A stretch of DNA of 64,000 bases from M3007 sp964621185 (GCA_964621185.1 CAZULM010000007.1:1-64000), one strand, 5' to 3'. Positions 31,257 through 40,287 are shown, numbered from the stretch's first letter. The notes: generated by a model from the letters alone, not told the origin. Translations and numbers: made by a program.

Positions 31257-31694
31257 TTAAAAAATGACCTGATAGGCCGTTTCTGTTTCAATCATTGGGT
31301 AAAATCCCGGCTCGATGAACTTCGGGGCATCCAGGCCCAGCACAGACAAGCAAAGATTTCTTTGCACCTCTATGGTTTGGGGCGTGTAGAATTTATCGCC
31401 CTGGAACCAGGCAGTGCCGGCATCTGGCGGCAAGTCGGCCTTGCGCAATGTTATGGTAAGCCTGCCTTGGGCATTTTGCTCGGCAACAACCGGCACGCCC
31501 ACGGGGGGCGGGGCGTTGCGGCTTTCTGCCGAACTGATGGAGCAAACCCATTGAGAGGTATTGTCGGGGCACACAACGCTGGTTCCGCGCTGCATGGCGC
31601 CGTTGGAAGAGGCCGCGCGGCTGAAAGGCTTGGTGGCGGCGCCTAACCCGATCATGGCAGCAAGCGCGACCAAGGTGCATATAAGCTTCATCAT
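31257..31694 (-). CDS. Small secreted protein, function unknown
   Basis: This 145-residue protein starts at ATG 31694 (MMKLICTLVALAAMIGLGAA), which places a clean signal peptide at the N-terminus; the longer frame to 31757 adds 21 non-hydrophobic residues and overlaps the next gene. The mature part contains two Cys residues (SVVCPDNTSQWVCSI), which probably form a disulfide, and a C-terminal beta-rich half (GRLTITLRKADLPPDAGT, KFIEPGFYPMIETE). The family is unknown. It sits 49 bp past the HTTM gene on the same strand. Confidence 0.6.
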   Translation of the reverse strand: MMKLICTLVALAAMIGLGAATKPFSRAASSNGAMQRGTSVVCPDNTSQWVCSISSAESRNAPPPVGVPVVAEQNAQGRLTITLRKADLPPDAGTAWFQGDKFYTPQTIEVQRNLCLSVLGLDAPKFIEPGFYPMIETETAYQVIF

Positions 31695-31743
31695 GACATT
31701 TAATTTGATTGTTAAGCAATGTGCTTGTTTGTGCGCCAAGCGC

Positions 31744-32691
31744 TCAAGCATATTCATGAAGCGCTGGCATTGGGCTTGCTTTGGGGCTTTCTTTTGGCAG
31801 CACGGAAAACGCCGCGCTGAAGGGCAGGACGTAGGTCGCCAGATTGAAAACGATCATGATGGCTGAAAAATGGAACAAGCCGAGCAGCAGCACAATGGAA
31901 AGGTGCATGCCTATGATGCCGGTCAGCCAAAACAACCGCGTGTATTTGAAATTCGCCATGATGGGGTACAACAGCTCCAAAAGTACCGTTGCCCATGCAG
32001 CGATGAGAAATGTCGGCGTTGAGGCCAGGGCATCGAAAACCTGAAAGTTGACGATGCCGCTGTAATTGTGCATGGCTTTCCAAACAGCTTCACCGTTGCG
32101 CCAGGTAGGCCCCAACAGCTTGTCGAAGCCGGAGAAAAAGTAGGCAATGCAGATATTGGCCTGCATCAGGCGCAAGACCACTTTGGCGCTGAGGAATTGC
32201 TCAAAAAACGCATTGAACTTTTCGGTACGCCTTCTGCTGATTAAATTGTCGAGCGAATAATACCTGTTGAGGGGCAAGAGGGCACAGTAGAATAATAGAA
32301 TGCTGTAGAAGTAGTCGGCGCCATAAACATAGTGGTGCATGCTCTGTAAAATAAGCAGGTGCAGGCCAATGCACACAATGACGCTAAGCCTGGTCATAAA
32401 GCCGAGCATGACGAAGACAAGGAACCCGATGTAGGTAAAGATCAGCGCCTTGACGAGCAAGAAATATTCAAGTTGATAGCCCTGGGCGCTCAAGTAATTG
32501 TAAAGGGTGTAAGCTGACACGCCAGTGCGGTCGAGCGAAGCGTCCATTATTTCCGGCTTTATGTACGCCTCGTCCGAGAAGAACAGGCGGTAGTCGGCGT
32601 AAAAAGATAAAAAGTGGATAATAGACAGCGCGGGCACCATGATCCTGAGAAAGAAGTGCCAGGTGTGATTTTTTATCGTGGTGGTAAACAT
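31744..32691 (-). CDS. HTTM/SdpB-like integral membrane protein
   Basis: This 315-residue protein with about seven or more hydrophobic helices resembles HTTM-domain proteins (related to the membrane part of vitamin-K-dependent gamma-carboxylase, and to SdpB of the Bacillus toxin-maturation operon). Supporting pieces are MTRLSVIVCIGLHLLILQSM, YGADYFYSILLFYCALLPLN, and the late SGFDKLLGPTWRNGEAVW. That last one is a common HTTM motif (F.SG..KL..P.W..G.A.W). Its neighbours upstream (218 residues, one membrane segment) and downstream (small secreted proteins) recall the SdpA/SdpB/SdpC layout, but I cannot show homology. It is probably an inner-membrane enzyme or maturation factor for a secreted product. 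Confidence 0.7.
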   Translation of the reverse strand: MFTTTIKNHTWHFFLRIMVPALSIIHFLSFYADYRLFFSDEAYIKPEIMDASLDRTGVSAYTLYNYLSAQGYQLEYFLLVKALIFTYIGFLVFVMLGFMTRLSVIVCIGLHLLILQSMHHYVYGADYFYSILLFYCALLPLNRYYSLDNLISRRRTEKFNAFFEQFLSAKVVLRLMQANICIAYFFSGFDKLLGPTWRNGEAVWKAMHNYSGIVNFQVFDALASTPTFLIAAWATVLLELLYPIMANFKYTRLFWLTGIIGMHLSIVLLLGLFHFSAIMIVFNLATYVLPFSAAFSVLPKESPKASPMPALHEYA

Positions 32692-32702
32692 GGCCGTACA
32701 GA

Positions 32703-33359
32703 TTAGTTTAATTTTAGTTGCGATTCTTGTTCTTCAACGCTTTTGCGGTTCAGGAGCAGTATTCTGGCGGGAATGAGCGACACCGCTGCCATACCTGTTG
32801 CGCGTGCTTCTTCCATCGAAGGGAAATCCAACACAGAGTAAGTCACTTGAAAATAGTCGCAGTTCACCTTGTTTTGGCGCATCACGTTCAGGGCTATATT
32901 CTTGAGGGCAAGGGCATTGTATTTTTTGTTGAGCGAGTCTATCTTGACGTTCAAGTCTTGGTTCTCCTTGGGCATATAGTCGTTGATAAGGTCGCCCAGG
33001 AAACCGTTGAAACGCTGTTCGCCCTCGTGGGTGTTGAACATCGGCGTCAGCTTGTTCTTGCAGCCTTGCACCACCAGCACGCTGTTGCTCCGCACATTTG
33101 GCGCAAAAAAGCCAAAGCCGCAATCTGTGCCAGACACCCGGCCGTAATAATCAAAAACAGGCGAGAAGTTGACTTTTTGGATTGCCTTGAACACTTCATT
33201 GGTCTCTTTTAGGTCATAAAAGCGCATGTAAACGCTTCGGGTGCCGGTAATCGAATTGAGGAGGATAGCCGAAATGTGGAACCCGACAAAACAGAACAGT
33301 GCGATGCGCAACACTATCTGCTTGCTGATCTTTATTTTATTACGGAGCAGGTGTGCCAT
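32703..33359 (-). CDS. Membrane-anchored partner of the HTTM protein, function unknown
   Basis: This 218-residue protein is counted from ATG 33359 (MAHLLRNKIKISKQIVLRIA), which precedes a single transmembrane helix (VLRIALFCFVGFHISAILLN). The rest should face the periplasm. DCGFGFFAPNVRSNSVLVVQ is a conspicuous motif, and the GFFAPN type occurs in proteins encoded beside HTTM genes. It is 11 bp from the HTTM ORF on the same strand, so they are very likely co-translated. A longer frame to 33440 adds non-hydrophobic residues and is less likely. It might correspond in role to SdpA, but this is an analogy only. Confidence 0.6.
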   Translation of the reverse strand: MAHLLRNKIKISKQIVLRIALFCFVGFHISAILLNSITGTRSVYMRFYDLKETNEVFKAIQKVNFSPVFDYYGRVSGTDCGFGFFAPNVRSNSVLVVQGCKNKLTPMFNTHEGEQRFNGFLGDLINDYMPKENQDLNVKIDSLNKKYNALALKNIALNVMRQNKVNCDYFQVTYSVLDFPSMEEARATGMAAVSLIPARILLLNRKSVEEQESQLKLN

Positions 33360-33510
33360 AATTTCTGTTTTTGGTGAATGATGGTGTTCCCCGGTCAAGA
33401 ACGCCAGGTTGTAGGGGAAAAATTGAGCTGTGGTGCGCATTCATCCAGACAAATGCCTGCCCACCAAGCTCAATTTTTACCAAAACAGGGCATTTCGCCC
33501 CCAAAGCGCG

Positions 33511-33894
33511 TTAGTCGCTGTACCTGGAAAGGATGAGGTTAAGCTGGTCCACAGTCCTTTGATCCTGAGGCGCGATCGCGTCAACGTCGTACTTGATAAA
33601 GCTCTCTTCAAAGACGCCAAGGAAGTTCAATTTTTTGTGCAGGATCCATTTGCCCTTCAGCGATGGCTTTGGCGATAGCTCGATGGAGCCTTCCTGGGTG
33701 CCCCATTCGCCAAGTTCGTACTGCCGCGAGAGTTCCTGGCCAATCGTGTTCACATCGGCATCACTAAACCTTGCCGACATGTCAACCTGGTACAATTGTT
33801 CTCCAATGCGGGTCACGCCTTCGTTGGGGGCAACGGAAAAGGACATCAGCCCGAGTGCGGTTACAAGCGCGGTGGTTGCAAGTAATAGTTTCAT
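33511..33894 (-). CDS. Small secreted protein, function unknown
   Basis: This 127-residue protein has signal peptide MKLLLATTALVTALGLMSFS. The mature 105 residues (VTRIGEQLYQVDMSARFSDA, SLKGKWILHKKLNFLGVFEE) look like a small alpha/beta domain with no cysteines. The family is not recognised. It is the first gene of a minus-strand series leading into the HTTM pair, about 150 bp upstream of it. It could be the secreted product handled by that pair, or an unrelated periplasmic protein. Confidence 0.6.
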   Translation of the reverse strand: MKLLLATTALVTALGLMSFSVAPNEGVTRIGEQLYQVDMSARFSDADVNTIGQELSRQYELGEWGTQEGSIELSPKPSLKGKWILHKKLNFLGVFEESFIKYDVDAIAPQDQRTVDQLNLILSRYSD

Positions 33895-34060
33895 GATGAT
33901 AAAATGATTTGGTTAACGCTTACTCTGTTCAGGCTTTTCAGCATACGCCTCTATATGGTTTGTGCAAAAGATATAGCATGGGATTGGCTGTAAAGGCGCG
34001 GTCGTTTCGCACCTTTTCTGCGTTGTAGTTTCAGAAAAACCGGGATTAGCCGGGTCGATA

Positions 34061-35860
34061 TTATTTTTTCAGGGAAACCGCACGAGTAGTTTTCCCACCG
34101 GCCGGCTTAAGCTCAAACCCTGAATAGTACAGGTTTCCGTTGGGCAATACCTTTAATACCTCTCCGGAACCGCGCTCCACACCATCCGATACTGCCGTGT
34201 TGTCGTCCAGGGCGTTGAACCCAATGCTGTCTGCCAAATCAGAGATGGCATCTTTGCGGTACAGCACGATCTTGTTCCCGATGCACTTTATCGATACAGG
34301 CTTCATCGTGATGGCGGTAGGGCAATCGTTGGTCAATTCATAGCTGCCTGCCCGACTTTTCCAGGCTTTCCCCAAGGGGACACCGGTGTCTTTCACCGAC
34401 AAAAGCTCGGCTGTTTTGCCTTTTTTGTCTATGGCTTTTATGTAAACCTTGCCGTCTGCCTTTTGGAAAGCGAACATCAATGCTTTCACAGGGATGGGGA
34501 TTGTTTTCAGCAGCCGGTATTTTACCGTGTACAGGTTCTCTTTGTTGCGCTTGAGTATCAAGACGCTCTTTCCTTGCTTGAACTTGATCTTGCGCTTCCC
34601 CAATTTTTTCAAAGTGAAAAAATCCTCTCCGCCACCGCCGTACGTTCCTTCAATCTCTTTGTGGTCAATATGGTCGGCACTGGTTGCTGCTTTGGAAAAT
34701 TGCTGCACGGGTGCTGGCCTGAGCGCTACGCTCTTAAAGGTTGACATATAAGCCGCCATGATCTTCTGCGAAAGCCTGCTCCGCATCTTTCCGCCTTTTT
34801 CGGAGTTGCTCATTATGATGATCCCCATACCGAGCCTGGGGTATACGAACAACAGCGAGTGGTGCAGGCGCAGGTCGCCGGCATGGCCGATCCCTGGGCC
34901 AATAATGGAGTCTTGGTCGGTATGCATGGGGTGGATGAACATGCCGAGCCCAAACACATCGTCGGTAGGGAGCCGCAGCCCCCCAAGTTGGTTGCTTGTC
35001 ATGGCCTGAAACGTCTCTTTCCCAACGATCAAGTTCCCGCTGCCTTTAGCCGCATCAAGGAGCATCTGCGCAAATTTGATCATGTCATCCATACTCGATT
35101 CAATGCCGCCGGCGGCTACGTCCCGGATGTTGTTCTCTTCAATTTCGGTACTGTCTGCCAAATATCCCTTTGTCCTGCCAGGTACTGTCCCCGGCGCTAC
35201 CGGCACGGTGCTGTTGTCCATGCCGAGCGGGATAAATAGGTGTGTTTTGATGTACTCCCCGTAGCTCAGACCCGATACTTGCTCGATAAGGCAGCCGAGC
35301 AGCCCGAAACCAATGTTGGAGTAGGTCATCTTCAGGCCAGGCGCCACGGTCAGTATCTCCTGGTTCAGGAGCGGGATTAAATCGCGCTGCGCAGTATTCC
35401 CGGCACAAGTAGGGTTGTTGATGATGTCATCGCTCAGCCCTGAGGTGTGCGTCAACAGGTCTTTGATGGTTATCTTTCGGAAGCCAGGCGGCGCTTTCAG
35501 GCGCAGCGTTGGCAGGTATTGTTCAATGGGCGCATCGAGGTCCACTTTGCCTTGCTCCACCAACTGCATTACCGCAAACGCCGTGAACATTTTGCTGATG
35601 GAGCCGATTCGGAACCTTATCTGAGCATCCACCGGCTTCTTGTTGCTTAAGTCGGCAAATCCGTAAGAATGGTTGAAAAGAACTTGATGATCTTGTATCA
35701 CCGCAACTTGCGCACCCACCACATGGTTTTCAAATATCAGCTTTTCGGCTTTTTTGTGGACGCTGTCTCGAAAGCTCTGGTACTTGGCTTCATGGGGTGC
35801 AGGTTGTGACTTTGAAACGAAAGCGCTAAAAATGAGCGCCAATAGAGCCGGGTACTTCAT
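34061..35860 (-). CDS. Serine hydrolase (class C beta-lactamase/esterase family), exported
   Basis: This 599-residue protein counts from ATG 35860 (MKYPALLALIFSAFVSKSQ), giving a signal peptide; the longer frame to 35959 is excluded because it would add a non-hydrophobic leader. The beta-lactamase-like domain has the SxxK motif in RFRIGSISKMFTAFAVMQ, the YxN motif in MTYSNIGFGLLGCLIEQ, and a later HAGDLRLHHSLLF segment (the HxG position). Residues after about 390 form an extra beta-rich C-terminal domain (IKFKQGKSVLILKRNKENLY). It probably acts as an esterase or D-amino-acid peptidase rather than as an antibiotic resistance enzyme. The gene stands alone, with a repeated TTCGGACA motif near its promoter. 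Confidence 0.87.
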   Translation of the reverse strand: MKYPALLALIFSAFVSKSQPAPHEAKYQSFRDSVHKKAEKLIFENHVVGAQVAVIQDHQVLFNHSYGFADLSNKKPVDAQIRFRIGSISKMFTAFAVMQLVEQGKVDLDAPIEQYLPTLRLKAPPGFRKITIKDLLTHTSGLSDDIINNPTCAGNTAQRDLIPLLNQEILTVAPGLKMTYSNIGFGLLGCLIEQVSGLSYGEYIKTHLFIPLGMDNSTVPVAPGTVPGRTKGYLADSTEIEENNIRDVAAGGIESSMDDMIKFAQMLLDAAKGSGNLIVGKETFQAMTSNQLGGLRLPTDDVFGLGMFIHPMHTDQDSIIGPGIGHAGDLRLHHSLLFVYPRLGMGIIIMSNSEKGGKMRSRLSQKIMAAYMSTFKSVALRPAPVQQFSKAATSADHIDHKEIEGTYGGGGEDFFTLKKLGKRKIKFKQGKSVLILKRNKENLYTVKYRLLKTIPIPVKALMFAFQKADGKVYIKAIDKKGKTAELLSVKDTGVPLGKAWKSRAGSYELTNDCPTAITMKPVSIKCIGNKIVLYRKDAISDLADSIGFNALDDNTAVSDGVERGSGEVLKVLPNGNLYYSGFELKPAGGKTTRAVSLKK

Positions 35861-35933
35861 GGTTGTAGCTATTAATTCTTCTACAACAAAGGTCTTTTGG
35901 GGCAACCAGTTATGCAAGGACACATCTGCAGGT

Positions 35934-36337
35934 TTCGGACACCCCAAATTTCTGGTCAATGTGGGGCAGTATCAATTATTATTATGTAGTTTTGCTGTTG
36001 GGCAGGGGTGAGGGTGTCCCATTCTTCGGGCGATTGGAGGTAACCCAACAACATCAGCAGGTAGATAAACCAAGGTAACATAGTCTTGAAAATTTGAGGG
36101 TGAATTGATTGTTTGATCGATTAGGTAGGGCAAAAGTGAGGCGATCAGCAGTGTGCAGCAAGGACACCAAAAACCAATTCGGACAGGTCAAATTTTTTGA
36201 AAATAAAAAATATTTATATTTTTAAGTCTCTGTTTGTTATATGTTTGTAAGCAAAAAGTTGATTAAATGCACAATAAGGCAAAGTCAGTTTTTGCATTAG
36301 GACATTTTAGCATAGTTCGGACACCTCAAATTTTTGG
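35934..36337. repeat. Three direct copies of a 22-bp TTCGGACA motif
   Basis: TTCGGACACCCCAAATTTCT (35934), TTCGGACAGGTCAAATTTTT (36179) and TTCGGACACCTCAAATTTTT (36316) share TTCGGACA, CAAATTT and overall length. They are spread over an AT-rich region between the minus-strand serine hydrolase and the plus-strand gene at 36533, so they could be binding sites or short repeat copies. Confidence 0.65.
35956..36081 (-). CDS. Possible 41-residue membrane peptide
   Basis: ATG at 36081 opens a 41-codon frame to TGA at 35956, starting MLPWFIYLLMLLGYLQ and continuing SPEEWDTLTPAQQQNYIIII. A hydrophobic N-terminus followed by a polar stretch suits a small membrane or secreted peptide. I recognise no family and no promoter. 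It is near the serine hydrolase gene on the same strand, so it could be the first cistron there. Evidence is only the plausible amino-acid composition. Confidence 0.35.
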   Translation of the reverse strand: MLPWFIYLLMLLGYLQSPEEWDTLTPAQQQNYIIIIDTAPH

Positions 36338-36532
36338 GAATCCTGGAAGGCTATATTGTTTTTCGTCTTGAAAATCAACTGTTTGCATTGTTTTTTTAGT
36401 CTGTTTCGCTTTAGAATATGCCCCTTAACCTCGGCTTTGTACTTTTTCTTTTAATCTCGCATTTTACCCTGCGGGCGGTGTTTTCTTGCCCTTGGGCTTC
36501 AATTTTTAATACAAAACGATCAGCGCCTCACC
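36082..36532. other. AT-rich intergenic region
   Basis: No gene is seen. It contains copies of the TTCGGACA motif and a TATGTTTG -7-like match at 36240-36247 with no obvious -33 element. The open frame at 36418 is probably spurious. Confidence 0.55.
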
Positions 36533-38059
36533 ATGGAATCTCTCAAAGAAATCGCCTACACGCTTACCCGATATCAAGTGCGTCAGGTCGATGTAATCAC
36601 AAATCCCGATTTGAAACCTTCGAAAAAAGGGAACCGCTATTGGGAAGCCTACCTCGGCTTGCGCCAACACCGGTGGCCCGACGATGCGGCCATGGCGGCG
36701 CATTTTGGGATGGAATATCCCAGTAAAAAATACAACCGCTTCAAGAACGAGCTGAAAGACCGGTTTTGGAACACCTTGCTTTTTACGGAAGGAGTAGGGG
36801 GCGATTACAACGAATACATCGCGATTTACCACCAACTCCTGCAAAAATGGGCGGTGTCGGAAGTTCTAAAGCACCGGGCTGCTTATCGCGCATACCGTGA
36901 ATTGGCCAACGAGTGCTTGGTTACAGCCATGAAATACGAATTTGTCAAAACAGTGGTTGACCTCACGATCTCCCTGAAAGGGCATTATTTCCTGGCGCCC
37001 ACCCAAAAAAAAGAATACCAGCGCATCAAGGCCATACATGCCGAATACTGGCCTGTTTACCTCGCCGATGTGGCCATACGCGACGCTTACGAAGGATTTG
37101 TGGCCGATTTCGTCACGATAAAAGGGTTCAAGAAAAACCATTCACTGGAAGCAGAACAAATCGTCGCCAAATTCAGGGAAACGGCCGTGCAGGTCAGCAC
37201 CAGCGATTTCCAATTTCACTACAAGGTTTTGCGTTTTTATTCCAAAGCCCTTTGCCATGATTGGACGGCCGCGCTGCAGGTCGCAGAAGAGGCGATCAGT
37301 TTCTTTGAATCAAAACCTTTTTTGATCAATGCCTATTTAATAGGTTTTAAATACCAAAAGGCCTCCTGCCTGCTGATGCTTGCCAGGTACGACGAGGCAA
37401 AGGTAGTCTTGGACAACTCCTTGCCGCTGGCAGCTCCCGATTCCAGCCACCACTTCAAAAACCGGGAATTGGCAACCGTGAACGCCTTGTACATGGGCCG
37501 GTACAATGAAGCCTGGGAAATCTGTCAAACCGTCTTGCGGAAAGAACGGTTTGAAAAAATACCCCTCATCGACCAGGAAACCTGGCGCATTTACCAAGGC
37601 TACCTGCATTTCCTGGCCCAAACTGGCCGCCTCGAACTTTCGCCCAAAGAAAAAGGGGAGCTGCCAAAGTTCCGGCTCTCCAGCTGGCTCAACGACCTGC
37701 CGCTGTACAGCCTCGACAAGCGCGGCGCCCAAATCCCGGTGCTCATCTTCCAAGCCTTGATATTGTTGTCGGAGAACCGTTGGGATGAGCTGGAGAACCG
37801 GATCGAGTCGTTGCGGAAATTCCGCCAGCGCAACCTCGACCCCAACGACGAGCATTTCCGCACCAATTGCTTTATCCAACTGCTCGAACTGTTGCCCAAA
37901 TATGCACACAACCTGACGGGCTTGCCCAAAGCAGCCGCACCCTTGCTGAAAAAAATGTCGTCCGGAAAAATCGACATCCTGGACCGAACCTTTGAAATCG
38001 AGGTGGTGCCGTATGAGCGGCAATGGGGCTGGATTGAGGAGATGCTGTCAAAGGCTTAA
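36533..38059 (+). CDS. Hypothetical protein with helical (TPR-like) repeats
   Basis: This 508-residue cytosolic protein has no signal peptide. The N-terminal part has a TRYQVRQVDVITNPD motif and a GLRQHRWPDDAAMAAHFGME segment. The rest is a chain of amphipathic helices like tetratricopeptide repeats (VLRFYSKALCHDWTAALQVA, ASCLLMLARYDEAKVVLDNS, ATVNALYMGRYNEAWEICQT). Such proteins are common in Saprospiria genomes, but their function is not known to me. They may be scaffolds. The stop is close to the SulP gene, which runs convergently. A protein-protein interaction role is the most I can infer. Confidence 0.65.
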   Translation: MESLKEIAYTLTRYQVRQVDVITNPDLKPSKKGNRYWEAYLGLRQHRWPDDAAMAAHFGMEYPSKKYNRFKNELKDRFWNTLLFTEGVGGDYNEYIAIYHQLLQKWAVSEVLKHRAAYRAYRELANECLVTAMKYEFVKTVVDLTISLKGHYFLAPTQKKEYQRIKAIHAEYWPVYLADVAIRDAYEGFVADFVTIKGFKKNHSLEAEQIVAKFRETAVQVSTSDFQFHYKVLRFYSKALCHDWTAALQVAEEAISFFESKPFLINAYLIGFKYQKASCLLMLARYDEAKVVLDNSLPLAAPDSSHHFKNRELATVNALYMGRYNEAWEICQTVLRKERFEKIPLIDQETWRIYQGYLHFLAQTGRLELSPKEKGELPKFRLSSWLNDLPLYSLDKRGAQIPVLIFQALILLSENRWDELENRIESLRKFRQRNLDPNDEHFRTNCFIQLLELLPKYAHNLTGLPKAAAPLLKKMSSGKIDILDRTFEIEVVPYERQWGWIEEMLSKA

Positions 38060-38072
38060 ATGAAAAGCATCT

Positions 38073-39392
38073 TTATTTTCTTTTGGAAACAAGTGACACG
38101 ACGGCATAAATAGCAATTGCCGACAACACAGCCCCCATGAAGCCCGATACGGGCACCATGATGGCCGTGTAAACCATCAAACTCGTGTGGAAATTGCTCT
38201 TCAGGGAGAGCACTTCCCTGATTTCGTGCCGCTTGACCATGCCCGAGGCCACATACAAGAGGACACCGCCGATGCAGGCCATTGGCACCATCTCCAAATA
38301 TTTTGCGAGAAAGAGGGCGAGCATGAGCTTGAAGGCAAATTTGGCGATGCCCGCTAAGGGCGATACGGCGCCTAAGCGGATGTTCACAGCCGTGCGTGCC
38401 AAAGCGCCCGTGTGCGGGAAGCCGTTGAACAAAGGGGTGAAAATGTTGACCATGCCCTGCCCCCACAATTCCTTGTTGGGATGGAACGGCGTCCCTTTGT
38501 TGTTCGCCATGCGGTCGGCCATCCGTGAGCACAACAGGCTTTCTATGGCAGCCACAATGTAAATGGCAAACCCAAAATAAAAGAAATCAAAAACGACTTG
38601 GCCTGTCCACACTTCCGGCAAGACGGGTGGGGTGAAAATCCCAAAATCGGTTGGTATCGAGCCGTATTTGTCCTTGATCAAAACCAATCCTTTGTCCGCC
38701 AAAAACGTTGCAGCCGCAAGCCACCCAAAAATTAGCGCAATCAATGGGCCAGGGATAAAGGTGGAAACCTTGATCAGTGTCTTGCAGATCACAAACGTTA
38801 CCAATGCCACCAGCACCGCATAAATGTTGGTTTCGCCGATGTAAGCGATCGTTTTCTGGATTTGCTCTAAGAAGTTGTAGCCCAGTTTTTGCTTAAAGCC
38901 AAACACTTCGCTCAACTGCGAACATGCGATCACTACTGCAATGCCGATCGTAAAGCCCACAACGATGGAATGTGGCACCATGGTGACAATGCGCCCCAAA
39001 CGCGCCACACCTGTCAGCATCAGCATTATGCCCGCAAAAATGGAGACAAAGACCAGGAACCCATGGCTGTACGTTGCCATTATGCCCGCAATGACTGGGA
39101 TATAAGCGGCTGTTGGGCCGTAAACCTGGTATTTTGAGCCGCCGAACAAGGCGCCAAGCAAGCCCGCTACCGCCCCCCCAACGATGCCCTGCTCGGGGCG
39201 CAAGCCTGATGCCATCGCAAAACCCATCGCCAAGGGAATCGCTACCATCGCCACGATGAGCCCCGCCGTGAGGTCTTTTACTATGTTCTTCTTAATATCC
39301 CCTTTCAGAAGGTCTTCGTAGCGCCCATCTTTGAAGGGATTGAGGAACAGCGCCAGGGTGCTCATAAGTGTTTCAGATTTATTGTTATTCAT
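38073..39392 (-). CDS. SulP family inorganic anion transporter, lacking a STAS domain
   Basis: This 439-residue membrane protein counts from ATG 39392 (MNNNKSETLMSTLALFLNP). It has the SulP signature near the N-terminus (AGLIVAMVAIPLAMGFAMAS, GGSKYQVYGPTAAYIPVIAG) and about ten or more hydrophobic helices. FNGFPHTGALARTAVNIRLG is the characteristic late motif. It ends right after the last helix (SLVSKRK), so the usual cytosolic STAS domain is missing. Substrates in this family include sulfate, bicarbonate and chloride; the sequence alone does not decide. It converges with the 508-residue gene. Confidence 0.85.
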   Translation of the reverse strand: MNNNKSETLMSTLALFLNPFKDGRYEDLLKGDIKKNIVKDLTAGLIVAMVAIPLAMGFAMASGLRPEQGIVGGAVAGLLGALFGGSKYQVYGPTAAYIPVIAGIMATYSHGFLVFVSIFAGIMLMLTGVARLGRIVTMVPHSIVVGFTIGIAVVIACSQLSEVFGFKQKLGYNFLEQIQKTIAYIGETNIYAVLVALVTFVICKTLIKVSTFIPGPLIALIFGWLAAATFLADKGLVLIKDKYGSIPTDFGIFTPPVLPEVWTGQVVFDFFYFGFAIYIVAAIESLLCSRMADRMANNKGTPFHPNKELWGQGMVNIFTPLFNGFPHTGALARTAVNIRLGAVSPLAGIAKFAFKLMLALFLAKYLEMVPMACIGGVLLYVASGMVKRHEIREVLSLKSNFHTSLMVYTAIMVPVSGFMGAVLSAIAIYAVVSLVSKRK

Positions 39393-39563
39393 GGAAGTAG
39401 CTGTTGATAGGGTGATGAAAAAAGTCCTTCCCATTTCGAGCATGCCCCATCCAGCATAGAACTGTTGTGGCTGTCCCGGTTGAGGAAAGTGCTAAATAGG
39501 TAATGGCGCGAACCAACAGCTCATGCCGTTGTGCGCACAGAGAAAATTAATACAACAGGGGAA

Positions 39564-39962
39564 TCAAGCCTCGGGAGGTGGGCTTTCAAGTTCGCGGCAA
39601 GGGCTTTTGTAATCCAGCGCGAAGTAGTAAGAATGATGTTGGGCGGCATACAAATTCGACAGAAACAGCAACTGATGTTTATCGAGCGTTTCCGTAGCCT
39701 CTTTTTTTTCCTCGTCTTTTTCAGGTTCCGAATCTTCGTTGCTCTCGCCACCGCCTTCTTCCTCCGTCGAACGGTCATTGGTATCTCTGCCTTCAGCCGA
39801 CAAGGAAAAGAAAACCCCGTCCGTGCTTGTGAGCGTTGCGCGATAATATGCCGCGGTGCCGCGCTTTTCATCGATAGCGCCCCCCCATCCATCCAGGATT
39901 GGATCGCCTGAACAAACCATAAAAAGGGAAATCAAGGCTATGAAAGGCAAATTTTTGGGCAT
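39564..39962 (-). CDS. Putative lipoprotein, function unknown
   Basis: This 132-residue protein starts MPKNLPFIALISLFMVCSGD, a short hydrophobic stretch ending in Cys 17, so it is probably a lipoprotein although the box is not textbook. A low-complexity acidic middle follows (STEEEGGGESNEDSEPEKDE) and then a helical end (LLFLSNLYAAQHHSYYFALD). The overlapping frame on the same strand (39521-39892) is very basic and unlikely. I do not recognise a family. It sits between the SulP gene and the ribosomal operon promoter and points away from the latter. Confidence 0.5.
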   Translation of the reverse strand: MPKNLPFIALISLFMVCSGDPILDGWGGAIDEKRGTAAYYRATLTSTDGVFFSLSAEGRDTNDRSTEEEGGGESNEDSEPEKDEEKKEATETLDKHQLLFLSNLYAAQHHSYYFALDYKSPCRELESPPPEA

Positions 39963-40287
39963 ACAACCGATTTAAGCTAGTAAGAACAGGTAAAATTATT
40001 TATGTGCAAAACATCATTCGGAAAACTTGGCGATTGCGGCAAATATAACATGTTGTTTGAAACTTCAGCGTGATTTTGATTTTCCAAAGAACAGGGAGCG
40101 GTTGGGCGAAACCCAGAATAAGTTCCCGCTCTCCAAACTTTTTTCAGAAATTTTTCAAACCTTCTTGGAAATTAGAATCCCGTTGTGCTACCTTTGCGCT
40201 CGCTTTTGAAGAAAGGGGTATCGAAATGAAATTTTGTACGCCTCGGAAGCACACTCAAATTTTGAAATATCACATCCTTTCAGGGTA
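39963..40287. other. Leader region of the ribosomal operon
   Basis: No gene is seen. It contains the operon promoter (40165-40196), a probable leader of roughly 85 nt, and an inverted GGGAGCGG/CCGCTCTCC pair near 40088-40137 upstream of the promoter. Confidence 0.6.
40165..40196 (+). promoter_or_regulatory. Promoter of the S10-spc-alpha operon
   Basis: TTG at 40165-40167 and TACCTTTG at 40189-40196, 21 nt apart, match the Bacteroidota -33/-7 consensus. The rpsJ ATG is 92 nt downstream. Confidence 0.75.

Noticed and set aside
36418..36726. 102-codon frame upstream of the 508-residue protein gene
   Set aside because: It overlaps that gene in another frame, and its composition is not protein-like beyond a short hydrophobic start.
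39521..39892. Very basic 123-residue frame overlapping the putative lipoprotein
   Set aside because: It is read out of frame from the acidic coding region of the lipoprotein gene and lacks any recognisable domain.
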